Positions 54,145 through 63,751 of a DNA stretch of 64,000 nt are shown piece after piece. The DNA is from CAINVV01 sp038323575. Lineage in GTDB: Bacteria; Bacteroidota; Bacteroidia; Bacteroidales; Prolixibacteraceae. Made by a program: the position numbers and the translations under genes. The stretch is from assembly GCA_038323575.1 (NCBI GenBank), contig JBBQHB010000002.1, positions 62,001-126,000 of the forward strand. Reading direction: 5' to 3'. How positions within the stretch are numbered: position 1 is the first letter of the stretch; each line of letters starts with the position of its first letter. The notes below the pieces were generated by a model. That model was not told where the DNA came from, made no database searches, and was given only the letters and a program-made list of their open reading frames with translations.

Positions 54145-55941
54145 TTATTTATTCCAACCGGGATTCTGAGCCATAGGTTTATCCTTGTTGGTATCAATGA
54201 CTGTTTGGGGGATTGGCCACAAATTGAAGTTACTGGTTAATGTATTCCTGGGATCATCCCAATAGGCATACTTCTTAATGCGGTCAACAGCAACGGTACC
54301 ACCCATACGCAAGAGGGTGTTCCAGCGTGTTTCTTCATATACCAATTCCCGCGCACGTTCGTCCAAAATCAAATCGACGTTGACATCTGCTGCCGAAACC
54401 AGATAGCTGCAATTTGCACGGTTGCGGACAAGGTTGATGTCAGTGGCAGCACCACCCTTATCGTTCATACGCATCTTGGCTTCAGCCCGGAGCAGGATAG
54501 TTTCGGAAAGACGAAAGATGTATTCGCCCCTGAATAGATTACTCATATTCTCGCCATCGGCAACACCGGTATATTTGTCGGTTGCAACCTTGCATGATAC
54601 AGGATAAACCTGGGTTTTGGCGGCATCAACAGCATCTTTCGCCTGACCATCGCGATAAAGAATACTCCATGGAACAACCTTTCCGAAATAAGTGGTATTT
54701 GCAGGTACATTCCCTAAGAATATGCGACGATAAACCGCTTCAGAATTACGCATATCAGTCGCCCATTTGTCAGAATAGATGATGTCCCGGGTGTACATAT
54801 TCGGAATCGTCTGAGCAATACCACGACCACCAACGTCTTCCAGCGTTCCGGTAGCAATTGCCGACATTGGATCGCGGAATACTCCGCCAAAAACACGTGA
54901 ATAAGGCAGGAAGGACTCTTTATCTTCCGTTTTATAGGCAGCATAATTGACCTGAGTTGACCAGATTGCCTCTTTGTTTCCAGCTTGGTAATCCTGATTC
55001 CCTTCCTGGAAAAGATCCCAATAAACATTGGCTATGATCGGAAAACCAGCCTTTGAATAGAGACGGTCTGCAGTTTGGGTTGCAATTGTATTGGCGAAGT
55101 AATAATCCGGGTTTTGGGTTGCACGTGTTCCGAACCGAGCGGTCATTAAACTGTAGGTCCCTCCGTCGATGACTGCATTCCCATTTTCAACAGCCTTTTG
55201 GTAGGCTGCCGGAGCAGTAGCGCTGCCACCTTCAGCCTCAAGGGCTAAACCTTTATCAAGGTACAACTGACAGAGCAAGTGCTGGGCGGCACCTTTTGTC
55301 AAGCGTCCTTTGACTGTGGTTGTAACCGGGAGATCAACCAGAATTGCCTCCAGTTCATCAATAGCAAATTGATAGGTTTGGACGCGGGTAGCACGTTCAA
55401 AGTCATACCTCGGCGCCGTAACGATCTCTTTCACAAGCGGAACGCCACCAAACAATTCGCCCAGATTACGGTAGGCAAACGCACGGAAAAATCTTGCCTG
55501 GGCTAAAACGTATTTTTTATCTGATTGTGAACTCCAGACAATCGCCGGAAGTTCAGCCGCATAGATGGCCAGGTTGGCTCTCTCGACCAATTGATAAAAT
55601 GCAGTGTAAACAGTATTAAACACGGTATGGGTCGGAGTGATAATTCCATAGTCGTTAAAACGATTGCCGCGGCGGATAGTTGCAACATCCATTAAATCAG
55701 TACCATTGGATCCTTTAAATGCAAGCCATGGATCATTTTGTCCGACGAGATTGTACATGTAACGAACATAAGAGTAACAACCCACAACAGCCTGGTCAAC
55801 CTGATCAGAGGAAGAGAACGCATTATCAGTAGTATAAAACGTCTTTGGTTTTTCTGTTAAAAACGCATCATCATTACAACCGAATACAGCCAATAATGGC
55901 AGTATCAGCAATAAGTATTTTTTATAATTAAGCTTATTCAT
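54145..55941 (-). CDS. SusD-family outer-membrane lipoprotein (rhamnose-glycan locus)
   Basis: The 598-residue protein has a lipoprotein signal (YLLLILPLLAVFGCNDDAF, Cys near 22). SusD parts are VDQAVVGCYSYVRYMYNLVG, VLAQARFFRAFAYRNLGELF, the helical repeat LTKGAAQHLLCQLYLDKGLA, and near the end DERARELVYEETRWNTLLRM and FNLWPIPQTVIDTNKDKPMA. It works with the SusC encoded 21 bases upstream. Substrate is inferred from the neighbouring GH106/GH78 enzymes: a rhamnose-containing glycan. Confidence 0.93.
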   Translation of the reverse strand: MNKLNYKKYLLLILPLLAVFGCNDDAFLTEKPKTFYTTDNAFSSSDQVDQAVVGCYSYVRYMYNLVGQNDPWLAFKGSNGTDLMDVATIRRGNRFNDYGIITPTHTVFNTVYTAFYQLVERANLAIYAAELPAIVWSSQSDKKYVLAQARFFRAFAYRNLGELFGGVPLVKEIVTAPRYDFERATRVQTYQFAIDELEAILVDLPVTTTVKGRLTKGAAQHLLCQLYLDKGLALEAEGGSATAPAAYQKAVENGNAVIDGGTYSLMTARFGTRATQNPDYYFANTIATQTADRLYSKAGFPIIANVYWDLFQEGNQDYQAGNKEAIWSTQVNYAAYKTEDKESFLPYSRVFGGVFRDPMSAIATGTLEDVGGRGIAQTIPNMYTRDIIYSDKWATDMRNSEAVYRRIFLGNVPANTTYFGKVVPWSILYRDGQAKDAVDAAKTQVYPVSCKVATDKYTGVADGENMSNLFRGEYIFRLSETILLRAEAKMRMNDKGGAATDINLVRNRANCSYLVSAADVNVDLILDERARELVYEETRWNTLLRMGGTVAVDRIKKYAYWDDPRNTLTSNFNLWPIPQTVIDTNKDKPMAQNPGWNK

Positions 55942-55962
55942 AATTCCTTAATTCTTTAATGG

Positions 55963-58900
55963 TTAGAAACTAATATTTACACCAAGGTTGTATGAAGTCA
56001 ACGCCGAAAGGGTATTCGAACGGACGGTCACACCAACTTCAGGATCTCCACCTTCCCAATTGGTGAAGGTTGCCAGGTTTGTGGCGGAAATATAGACCTT
56101 CATGTTCTTTATTCCGGCATTTTTAACCCAGGGCTCCTTGAACGTATAGGATAAACTGATGTCCTGAATACGAACAAAATCGCGGCTCATCAATCCCAGG
56201 AAGCGACCATCACCGGCAAATGTTGCTGATGGATATCTGTTGGAGGGATTTGCAGCTGTATAGTATGGAATATAAATACTGTTTGATCCAAACAATCCTG
56301 TTCCTCCTGCCATAAATGCAGTGGAGTTATTTGCCTGATAATAACCAGGTCCACCACCGAATACGCCGGAAATCATGATGTAGAATTCCCAATTTTTGTA
56401 GCTAACCGTATTGCTTAGGTTAATTTTAAAGTTAGGAGATGCGTAGCCCAGGATTTCCCGGTCAGCCGAAGTAATTTTTCCATCATTATCCAGATCAATA
56501 TATTTTGGAGTACCAGGTGTAACACCATTGGCTGTCATGTATTGGGTATCGGAAGACTGCACAATACCATCTTGTCTGTAACCATATATTGCACCAAGAG
56601 GTTTGCCGATAAACCGGCTGTTGGCGATATCATCATCCTCTTTACCATCCTTGTTCAGGTCATCGCCATACAGATGCACCAATTTGTTGCGATTCATCCA
56701 GGTTGTAAGACCCGAATTCCAAACCCAATCTTTGGTTTTGATGTTGACTGAGCTGAAGGTCATTTCGACACCCGTGTTATTAACCTGACCCATCGAAGAT
56801 TGCATGGTTGCAAATCCTGTCATCACAGGTATAGTTCTGGTAAATAGTTGATTGGTGGTTTGAGAGAAATACATGTCAACATCCCAGAACAGACGGTCGT
56901 TAAACCAGGCCGACTCAAACCCGAAGTTCGTGGATTGGGTTTTCTCCCATCCGAGACCAGGATTACCCAATGCGGTGACATTAATCCCATAATTTATTGT
57001 CGGGCTACCATATTCATAACGAATACCACCCGATGAGCCACTTGCCACAGGAGAAAGGGTTCCGTAAGGACTAAGACCCTGGTTACCGTTCATACCGGAT
57101 GAAGCCTTCAATTTCAAACTGTTGACCACTTTTGCTAGCGGAGCGTAAAACTTTTCTTTCGAAATCTTCCAGGCAAAACCACCTGCGAAAAAATCTCCCC
57201 ATTTATTGTCAGTCCCGAATACTGAAGCGCCATCACGACGGTAAGAAGAAGTCAGAAAATACTTTTCATTGAAAGAATAGCTGGCACGTCCAAAATACCC
57301 GATATTGGCACGTTCAGTTACACCTACGTCAATTTTTTGGGTAGTGGCTTTGTGCAATCCATAAATTCCAAGTAGTGTATTTCCATTGGCAGTGAAATCT
57401 GAACCCGTCATGTTCTCGAATTCTGAGTTGGAATAGTCTCTTGTGGCCACTGCGGTGAGGTCAACAGAATGCTTGCCAAAAATATTTTTATAAGCTAAGA
57501 TATTATCAATCAACCAACTGTTCCCGGTAGCGTTTCTAATGTTGCCATTAGCCTTGGACAATAAATTCTTGTATGCCGCTGCAGAATATCGGGTAGCATC
57601 CGTAACATTACCTTCTGCTACATAGGAACGCTCGTTGATAAAAGCACCGGTTTGGTCTTTGCTAAGGTTTCCTGCAAAATTTAAACGGTAAGTTAATCCC
57701 TTGACCCATTGAATTTTAAACAAAGCAAAGGAATTGACACGAAAATTATTACGTTTATCCAGGTTTTCGCGTGTGTCGCCCAAAACATCCCACAAAGGAT
57801 TGGTCTGTGATTGCGTTTCAGGATATTTCTCCAACAATAGATTTGCATCGTCCCTGTACGGAACGCTATATGGACCCAGATTCTGGGCCGTTGTGAGGTT
57901 AGCACGGTTTCCTGAAAAATGGGCATTCGTATAGGCTGCATCCATACCAATCTGCAACCAGGAGGTAATATCGGCATTTAATTTAACCAAGATCGTAGCA
58001 CGATTAAAATCGTCACCAATGACAACTCCTTTGCTACCGGAATAAGCTCCTGACAAGTAGTAGCTCATCTTTTCGCTGGCTCCTGAAATGGATGCCTGAT
58101 AATCCTGGACATATCCTGTACGTGTACTCATGTCGAGCCAATCGGTCACCTTACCTGCAGCCATATTGGCTTTTTGCTGATCTTTCATCCATGACATATC
58201 CGTGGTATTGTTACGATCGAGTATCGTTTGAATGTATTGTTCGGGCGTTTGCATCACAGGCTTGGTCTGCCATGTTTGGAAGCCGCTGCTTGTATTAAAA
58301 TTAATAATTGGCTTACCCAATTTCCCTTTCTTCGTAGTAATGATAATAACTCCATTGGCCGAGCGGGATCCATAGGCAGCAGAAGAAGTAGCATCTTTCA
58401 GAACATCGTAGGAGGCAATGTCGTTGGGATTGATTTGGTTAAGGCTTCCCATAAAGATAACCCCATCCAAAACAATCAATGGTGAATTCGACCCGGAAAT
58501 AGATTTTTGACCGCGTATCTGTATGGAGGGTGTACCACCCGCACTATTAACAGCTCCCACATCTAATCCGGCTATACTCCCTTTCATTGCTTCCAGGGCA
58601 TTCATGCTGGGCTGATTGGCAAGTGGAGAGTTCTCCATTTTTACCTGGGCAACGGAACCGGTAAAATCCTTTTTGGTGCTGGTACCATAGCCAATTACGA
58701 TGACTTCGTCCACACCAATGGATGATTCACGCATCACGACAGAGATTTCATTTTTAGTACCTACGGCAATCTCCTGCGTTGTCATCCCCACAAACGAAAA
58801 TACGATGGTCGCCTTATCAGGCACATTGGAAATGGAAAACTTCCCATTTGTATCAGTGATGACTCCCAGCGTCGTTCCCTTTACTACCACAGAAACTCCA

Positions 58901-59163
58901 GGCACGGAGCCGCCTGACGCGTCAGTAACTTTTCCTGAAATAATACGGCCCTGTTGTGCCACAGTTTCCCCTGCGGCAGTCAGGACGATGAGAGGGTCTG
59001 AATTTTTCATGTCGAGCGAGAGACGGGTATTTTGAGCATATCCGTTCACAGCAAGGGATTGAATTGCACTGATCAGAATAATAAACAGGATGTTCCTCAT
59101 AACCAGGAACGTTTTTTTGTGCTCGATATAGAACGAGCACAGTTGAATCAGATTTTTTTTCAT
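55963..59163 (-). CDS. SusC-family TonB-dependent transporter with a deleted STN domain
   Basis: The 1066-residue protein has an extended N-terminus and signal region (about 22-44, ILFIILISAIQSLAVNGYAQ). It then keeps only the first strand of an STN domain (TRLSLDMKNS, 46-55) joined directly to its last strand (DPLIVLTAAGETVAQQ, 56-71). A carboxypeptidase-regulatory-like domain (about 72-150), VDEVIVIGYGTSTKKDFTGS, the plug and a full barrel ending LSALTSYNLGVNISF follow. About 50 residues of STN are missing, so it should still transport but not signal to a FecR anti-sigma factor. The leftover of an ECF sigma gene upstream fits this. Confidence 0.92.
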   Translation of the reverse strand: MKKNLIQLCSFYIEHKKTFLVMRNILFIILISAIQSLAVNGYAQNTRLSLDMKNSDPLIVLTAAGETVAQQGRIISGKVTDASGGSVPGVSVVVKGTTLGVITDTNGKFSISNVPDKATIVFSFVGMTTQEIAVGTKNEISVVMRESSIGVDEVIVIGYGTSTKKDFTGSVAQVKMENSPLANQPSMNALEAMKGSIAGLDVGAVNSAGGTPSIQIRGQKSISGSNSPLIVLDGVIFMGSLNQINPNDIASYDVLKDATSSAAYGSRSANGVIIITTKKGKLGKPIINFNTSSGFQTWQTKPVMQTPEQYIQTILDRNNTTDMSWMKDQQKANMAAGKVTDWLDMSTRTGYVQDYQASISGASEKMSYYLSGAYSGSKGVVIGDDFNRATILVKLNADITSWLQIGMDAAYTNAHFSGNRANLTTAQNLGPYSVPYRDDANLLLEKYPETQSQTNPLWDVLGDTRENLDKRNNFRVNSFALFKIQWVKGLTYRLNFAGNLSKDQTGAFINERSYVAEGNVTDATRYSAAAYKNLLSKANGNIRNATGNSWLIDNILAYKNIFGKHSVDLTAVATRDYSNSEFENMTGSDFTANGNTLLGIYGLHKATTQKIDVGVTERANIGYFGRASYSFNEKYFLTSSYRRDGASVFGTDNKWGDFFAGGFAWKISKEKFYAPLAKVVNSLKLKASSGMNGNQGLSPYGTLSPVASGSSGGIRYEYGSPTINYGINVTALGNPGLGWEKTQSTNFGFESAWFNDRLFWDVDMYFSQTTNQLFTRTIPVMTGFATMQSSMGQVNNTGVEMTFSSVNIKTKDWVWNSGLTTWMNRNKLVHLYGDDLNKDGKEDDDIANSRFIGKPLGAIYGYRQDGIVQSSDTQYMTANGVTPGTPKYIDLDNDGKITSADREILGYASPNFKINLSNTVSYKNWEFYIMISGVFGGGPGYYQANNSTAFMAGGTGLFGSNSIYIPYYTAANPSNRYPSATFAGDGRFLGLMSRDFVRIQDISLSYTFKEPWVKNAGIKNMKVYISATNLATFTNWEGGDPEVGVTVRSNTLSALTSYNLGVNISF

Positions 59164-59383
59164 AAATTTGAATGATTAAATTTTAAACTGGAATTTATCT
59201 GCCCTAAACGGGGTAATTTGAAAGGAGGTGTTGGAATACTTCCTTCTTTGTTAGATTGGCTGGCTATTTCTTCATAGGCATTTTAGTGTTTTTTGGAGAA
59301 TAATTTTGGGACTTTGTGCTTTCTTCAATAAATCTTAAAGTTTGGAGTCAATATACAAGGGGTAATAAAAATGCTATGGCAGC
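59164..59383. other. Leader region of the rhamnose-locus susC
   Basis: No intact gene lies between the susC start and the sigma-factor remnant. The region should once have held the rest of the sigma gene and an anti-sigma (fecR) gene; I could not recognise any convincing part of either here. Confidence 0.4.
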
Positions 59384-59458
59384 TTAAAAAGCCGTTTGAT
59401 CGCCATTCTTGAGCCGTTCAATCAGATCATTCTCCCTAATTCCACGGATGATTTGCAT
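59384..59458 (-). pseudogene. ECF RNA polymerase sigma factor, only the first 24 codons left
   Basis: From ATG 59458 the frame reads MQIIRGIRENDLIERLKNGD then QTAF and stops. DLIERLKNGDQTAF is the standard opening of Bacteroidota ECF sigma factors (region 2 would follow with FEELY-type residues). The remaining 150 or so residues are absent. In intact loci the order is sigma, fecR, susC on one strand, the same direction and position as here. TAAATTTG lies just upstream (59463-59470 on the minus strand) and may be a surviving -7 box. Confidence 0.7.
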
Positions 59459-59470
59459 AGCTCAAATTTA

Positions 59471-59662
59471 TGCAATAATACAATATGATTATTATACTGA
59501 AGAAACATTTGTTGCCCATTTTTTATTCGGGCGGTTGCTCATTTCAAAACAAACGGGATAAAATCCCAGAGAAGAAAAGACATACCAGGCCGACATTTGG
59601 CCGCAATCGTCGTTAACGCAAATCTATCGGAATGATTGAAGAATAACGCAAAGAAAGGTCAG
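59471..59662. other. Gene-free stretch upstream of the sigma remnant
   Basis: I see no gene or clear repeat here. It separates the sigma-factor remnant from the broken bicupin copy. Confidence 0.4.
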
Positions 59663-59905
59663 TCCTTCAAAAATCTGAATGCGAAATATTCGCAAACTCC
59701 TTTCCCTATATTTCTTATCCCGTATAGTTCATTTCCGTTTAACAAAACAAACGAACCAGGACCGAATTGGTAGGGTATCCCATTGATCAATTCTTCAACA
59801 TCGCCGGTTTCGCTAAATCACCCGGGCGAGCCGTTTTTTTCAGCCCTTTATTGTCCCGTTGAATAATAAAGTAGACCACTGGTCTAATTCCGTTGCTTAA
59901 AGTTC
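59663..59905 (-). pseudogene. Fragmentary copy of the bicupin gene
   Basis: Bases 59663-59815 match the 3' end of the intact bicupin gene (28909-29060) with scattered differences, including aatgcgaaatattcgcaa and ccgaattggtagggtatc. The copy then jumps to a part matching about 29250-29325 (ttcagccctttattgtcc). About 190 bases between, with the histidine block of the second cupin, and all of the N-terminal half are lost. Confidence 0.85.
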
Positions 59906-59997
59906 CTGGGCCGGAAACAGAAGCTTACTGAAAAAAATTAGTCCCATGACTTTGAATCACGCTCCAAATCTAAGGATTAACTCGTTCAGTTGGAAAT

Positions 59998-60472
59998 TTA
60001 GTATTCCCAATTTTTTTTCACAATTCAATAAAACGAAGCACCCGTTCGGGGGAAACATCATTTTGTATGATGTGAGCAGGTGAGATCATGTATCCACTTC
60101 CTTTGTTCCCTGAATGTTTCAGGAGGCATAATCAGACTTGCCTGCGTGCCGAAATCATCACCAAACCAGATGGCATCCACACCTTTTTAGATTAACCGCA
60201 GTCCGATTCTGGTCTGGAATTCGCCACTCGTTTCAAACAGCGAAATCACATATTCTGTTTCCATCATCATTTCCCATGGCTACCCTCAGCTCGTTGGCGC
60301 TGATTCGGTAAGTCACATCTTCGTACAAATTCTCAGTGTAATTCACAGGTATCCCCAGTATTTTACCAAAATGATCGGACAGCTGCCGGCATAAATCGAA
60401 CTGAACCGGAACCCTGTCGGGCAATCCCGGCAGGCGTTTGAATGCTTTTAAAACACGTTCTCTGGAATTCAT
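59998..60472 (-). pseudogene. Shrunken copy of the URO-D family gene
   Basis: From ATG 60472 the first 67 codons closely follow the intact gene at 29811-30911 (MNSRERVLKAFKRLPGLPDR, GIPVNYTENLYEDVTYRISA). The copy then jumps from the equivalent of 30711 to 30385, and again from about 30218 to 29930, before ending at the same stop-codon position. About 620 of 1101 bases are missing. Spacing and order relative to the bicupin fragment are the same as in the intact pair, so both were duplicated together. Confidence 0.88.
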
Positions 60473-60608
60473 AACTATCTGGTTTTAAAATTATCCCCAT
60501 AGAATCATCAAAAAACTCTTTATCACAACCCTCTCCAACCACAGATTACACAGATTAAAAGACAAACAGTTTTATTGTCACTTTTATTCTTTTCCCCAAG
60601 TCTTCTAA

Positions 60609-63600
60609 TTATTTGCGCCTAAACTGCTGAACAAATACGATTTTTACCGGTCCCAGTAAGCCTGATTCACGAAGATACTTTTCCCTGTCCTGCCCGTTGA
60701 ATTTATTGATATTCGTCTTGGTCAGCCTTTGGCCGGCAGGCAATCCGGCATCTCCGATCAGCCTGTTGGGCCACATATTAACCACCTCCACTTCCAACTT
60801 GTTGCTTCCTGATTTGACATATGGGGAAATATCGAACCTAATCGGAGCGCTCCAGATTACCTGAAGTTGTTTGCCGTTGATTTTTACCGAAGCCATCTCG
60901 TGTACATTCCCCAAATCCAGCAGGATCTGTTTGCCCTTGAACGCTTTGGCTGTCAATTCAAAGGATTTTAAATAAGTGGCTGTTCCTGAGTAGTATTTGA
61001 TTCCGGGTTCCTCAAATTTGATCCAGGATTTCAGTTCGTTCATTTCATAATGGTCGGGACCGCCCCATTCGGGATCAAAATGCACTTCCCATTTACCGCC
61101 AAGATTAATTGCTTCAGCTACTTTTTTTACACTAATCAGCTCTTTTTTGCCATCCGACCAGGTTAACAGATAATTTCCGGGCTCAGTAACTGAAATTATT
61201 TTCTTTCCATCTTTCTGCAAGGCTGTTAAGCAAGGTATGTCTTTTGTATCCAGCTGATTATCAGGAAAAAATAATTTATCATCTTTTTGGACTGCGGTTA
61301 TATGGCGCTCTGCATTGCCATCCTTAAAAATCACAAAGAGAGATCCTTCAGGTTCAAGATTGAGCGGAATCAGGGTATGACCGTTTTCTTCCCGGTAGGT
61401 CAAAATATCTGACATTTCGCCTGTTATGGGATTCCAAAGGGAAGGTATTTTACCGGTTACCCGGAAACTGGCAGTCACCTGTTCATACCTGTCCGGAAGC
61501 GCTGTCAGGTAACGGTATTCAAAATCATCTATCCCCTTTCGGGCAAAACGGTTGGCGACAAAATAGATCTCCTGATCGTTGGTGGTGCGGTGAATATAAT
61601 CCAAAGCGGTCTTGCCCTGCTTGCTTTTGAAACTGAAATCGGGCTGAACCTTCATATGGTCCAAAACCACATTGATGTCCAGTCCCCAGATAACCTTTCC
61701 CTTTCCAACCCTGTTTTCGATGATGTTTTTTCCATCGATCTTTCCCCACAAACGGTCGGTGATGGCACTCAATTCCTTGACACTTTCAGGGTATCCGGTT
61801 AACCCCGATATTGTCAGTGGCCTGGGTGCCACTACTGTCATCCCGGCATTTACAAGTGATTCTATTTTTTTCAGGACATCAAGATCAATTGATTTTTCGG
61901 GAGCCAGCATCAATACCCGGTAACTCATACCGTCTGGTAAAACAATTTTTTTGCCGTCGAAGGAGACACGGTTAAGGATCACCTCCTTCGAACACTTGTC
62001 CCAATCGTAACCGAATTTCAGTTCAGGCAGCTCCTCGTTCAGGAAGACAAAATTCGGCACATCATCGCCGTAATAATAAAGTACATCTGCAACATACAAA
62101 CCCTGCTGGAGCAGATAACAGGAGCGATCAAGGTAACTGATAAAATCTTTGGATTGTTTCCACCAGGTCACATTGGGATTGAGGTGTGTTCCGGCAAAAT
62201 ATTCATTTCCGGGCAAACCAAATTCTTTGGGGGATGAAGTGAAGGTGTGCCATACGATCCGGTTTACGCCGGAACAGAAAATACGGTCGATATTTGCCTT
62301 CAGGTCTTTGGGTGACCTCTCCCACTGCGGACCTATACTGGTTGGCCCTTCAGCAGCGACGAACCTTTTGCCGTTGGTATGCGCAACACAAGCACTCTGT
62401 TTCACGGAAAGCCTTTCATCGTCTTTGATGCGGTGGGTATTGGCAACAGCCCAGAATTCACCCTGCGGGAAGTCGCTGATTCCCATTACCCTCAACGCGT
62501 CGACAGGTGCCGAGTGCGGACCGCCGGATTCAGGGTGGATGCCCATTCCGTATTGATGGGCCAGGTTGTAAAAAAGCCGGTAATGGTATTCGGTCACACA
62601 GTCGCCCACTGTCAACCGGAAATCATGTAAAAAGCGGTTAGATTCATCACGGTTCCCGACAATCCTGCCTGCAAGGACCGGCATAAACTGCTGCATGTCA
62701 TATCCCCTGAATTTCTTGAACTCCTCCGGAAAACTGTTGGTCCAGCTCACCTGACCCATTTCCCAGCTGTCGGTCTGCAGGAATTTAACACTGTTACCTA
62801 CTGATTGGGCTGTTTTTATCAGCGGGATGATCACTGTATTGGCAAAAAGTTCAAAGGCCTTCGGGTTCAGGTGGTCGACCGACAATCCTTCCCATCCGTC
62901 GCTGTTAGTTGAAGTTTTGGCGCCGGTACAGGTATATCCGTAACGCACAATGGTCCAGCTTCCTGCAGGAGCGTTCCATTCCAGCTTCCCGTCATTGAAA
63001 TAAGCCGTCAGGTCAATGATATCCTCCTTCAGGATTGCCATTTCACTTCCGGTACCGGGCAAATCTTCCCTCAATTCATGAAGCGGATAGACTCCTTTCC
63101 AGCCAATGTTTTCTTTAAATGATTTTTTTTTCCAGTTCTGAATAGCCTTGTTCCCGATTTGAGTTGTGTCCCTGTGCGGAATTGCCTGCACCAGGATATC
63201 TTTGACCATCAGTTTTTTCTCGAGCTGCGGAAGATCCATGCTGATCTGCCTACCGCCTGTGACATCGACCTCAGACCAGACAATCTTTTTCATGGCAAAT
63301 TCGGGCGTGATCGACGGTGCTCCCGGATTCCATCCGCTTTGGACATTGACACTCAGTTCGATCCCAAAGCGATCAGCTTCCTTTACTGCATGTTTGTACA
63401 ATTCCATCCATTCCGGGCTCATAAAAACCGGTCCTGCCGGCGTTTTAACTGCAACCTGGTAATTGGAACTTCCGGCGTCAATGAGCGATGCACCGCCGTA
63501 ACCTTTGGCTTTCATCTCCTCCAGGTCGCGGGTGATCGACTCTTTGGTGGCCATGCTGTTGAGCCACCACCAGTAACAACGGAGGCCGGATTCGGCGGGA

Positions 63601-63728
63601 GGATTGAGAAAACCGCTTTTCAACAGTTCAAACGGGACGTTTTTGTCGGTCAGGATGGAGTATTTCGGCTGCCCTGAGACAATCACACTGGAAAACAGAA
63701 TTAAGATTGTAATAATTGAATTTGTCAC
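60609..63728 (-). CDS. GH106 alpha-L-rhamnosidase, second copy
   Basis: The 1039-residue protein has a signal peptide (SIITILILFSSVIVSGQP). It has the GH106 pattern LNPPAESGLRCYWWWLNSMA, TKESITRDLEEMKAKGYGGA, DRFGIELSVNVQSGWNPGAP, and the C-terminal sandwich YYSGTATYLKSFELTAKAFK, ILLDLGNVHEMASVKINGKQ. Compared with the 962-residue GH106 it has an extra segment of about 60 residues near 810-880 (LTALQKDGKKIISVTEPGNY region). The level of similarity suggests a different linkage or substrate rather than a recent duplicate. It is 23 bases from the esterase gene that precedes it. Confidence 0.88.
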   Translation of the reverse strand: MTNSIITILILFSSVIVSGQPKYSILTDKNVPFELLKSGFLNPPAESGLRCYWWWLNSMATKESITRDLEEMKAKGYGGASLIDAGSSNYQVAVKTPAGPVFMSPEWMELYKHAVKEADRFGIELSVNVQSGWNPGAPSITPEFAMKKIVWSEVDVTGGRQISMDLPQLEKKLMVKDILVQAIPHRDTTQIGNKAIQNWKKKSFKENIGWKGVYPLHELREDLPGTGSEMAILKEDIIDLTAYFNDGKLEWNAPAGSWTIVRYGYTCTGAKTSTNSDGWEGLSVDHLNPKAFELFANTVIIPLIKTAQSVGNSVKFLQTDSWEMGQVSWTNSFPEEFKKFRGYDMQQFMPVLAGRIVGNRDESNRFLHDFRLTVGDCVTEYHYRLFYNLAHQYGMGIHPESGGPHSAPVDALRVMGISDFPQGEFWAVANTHRIKDDERLSVKQSACVAHTNGKRFVAAEGPTSIGPQWERSPKDLKANIDRIFCSGVNRIVWHTFTSSPKEFGLPGNEYFAGTHLNPNVTWWKQSKDFISYLDRSCYLLQQGLYVADVLYYYGDDVPNFVFLNEELPELKFGYDWDKCSKEVILNRVSFDGKKIVLPDGMSYRVLMLAPEKSIDLDVLKKIESLVNAGMTVVAPRPLTISGLTGYPESVKELSAITDRLWGKIDGKNIIENRVGKGKVIWGLDINVVLDHMKVQPDFSFKSKQGKTALDYIHRTTNDQEIYFVANRFARKGIDDFEYRYLTALPDRYEQVTASFRVTGKIPSLWNPITGEMSDILTYREENGHTLIPLNLEPEGSLFVIFKDGNAERHITAVQKDDKLFFPDNQLDTKDIPCLTALQKDGKKIISVTEPGNYLLTWSDGKKELISVKKVAEAINLGGKWEVHFDPEWGGPDHYEMNELKSWIKFEEPGIKYYSGTATYLKSFELTAKAFKGKQILLDLGNVHEMASVKINGKQLQVIWSAPIRFDISPYVKSGSNKLEVEVVNMWPNRLIGDAGLPAGQRLTKTNINKFNGQDREKYLRESGLLGPVKIVFVQQFRRK

Positions 63729-63751
63729 TTTTGTGTAGAATCAAAAAAACT

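Noticed and set aside
59200..59290. Possible sigma-factor or FecR tail on the minus strand (an AYEEIASQS-like stretch)
   Set aside because: The likeness is a few residues only and the flanks do not continue any family; probably chance.
60535..60580. 'accacagattacacagatt' sequence, similar to one near 30980
   Set aside because: Such AT-rich words recur in Bacteroidota intergenic DNA; no clear repeat structure or boundary was seen.
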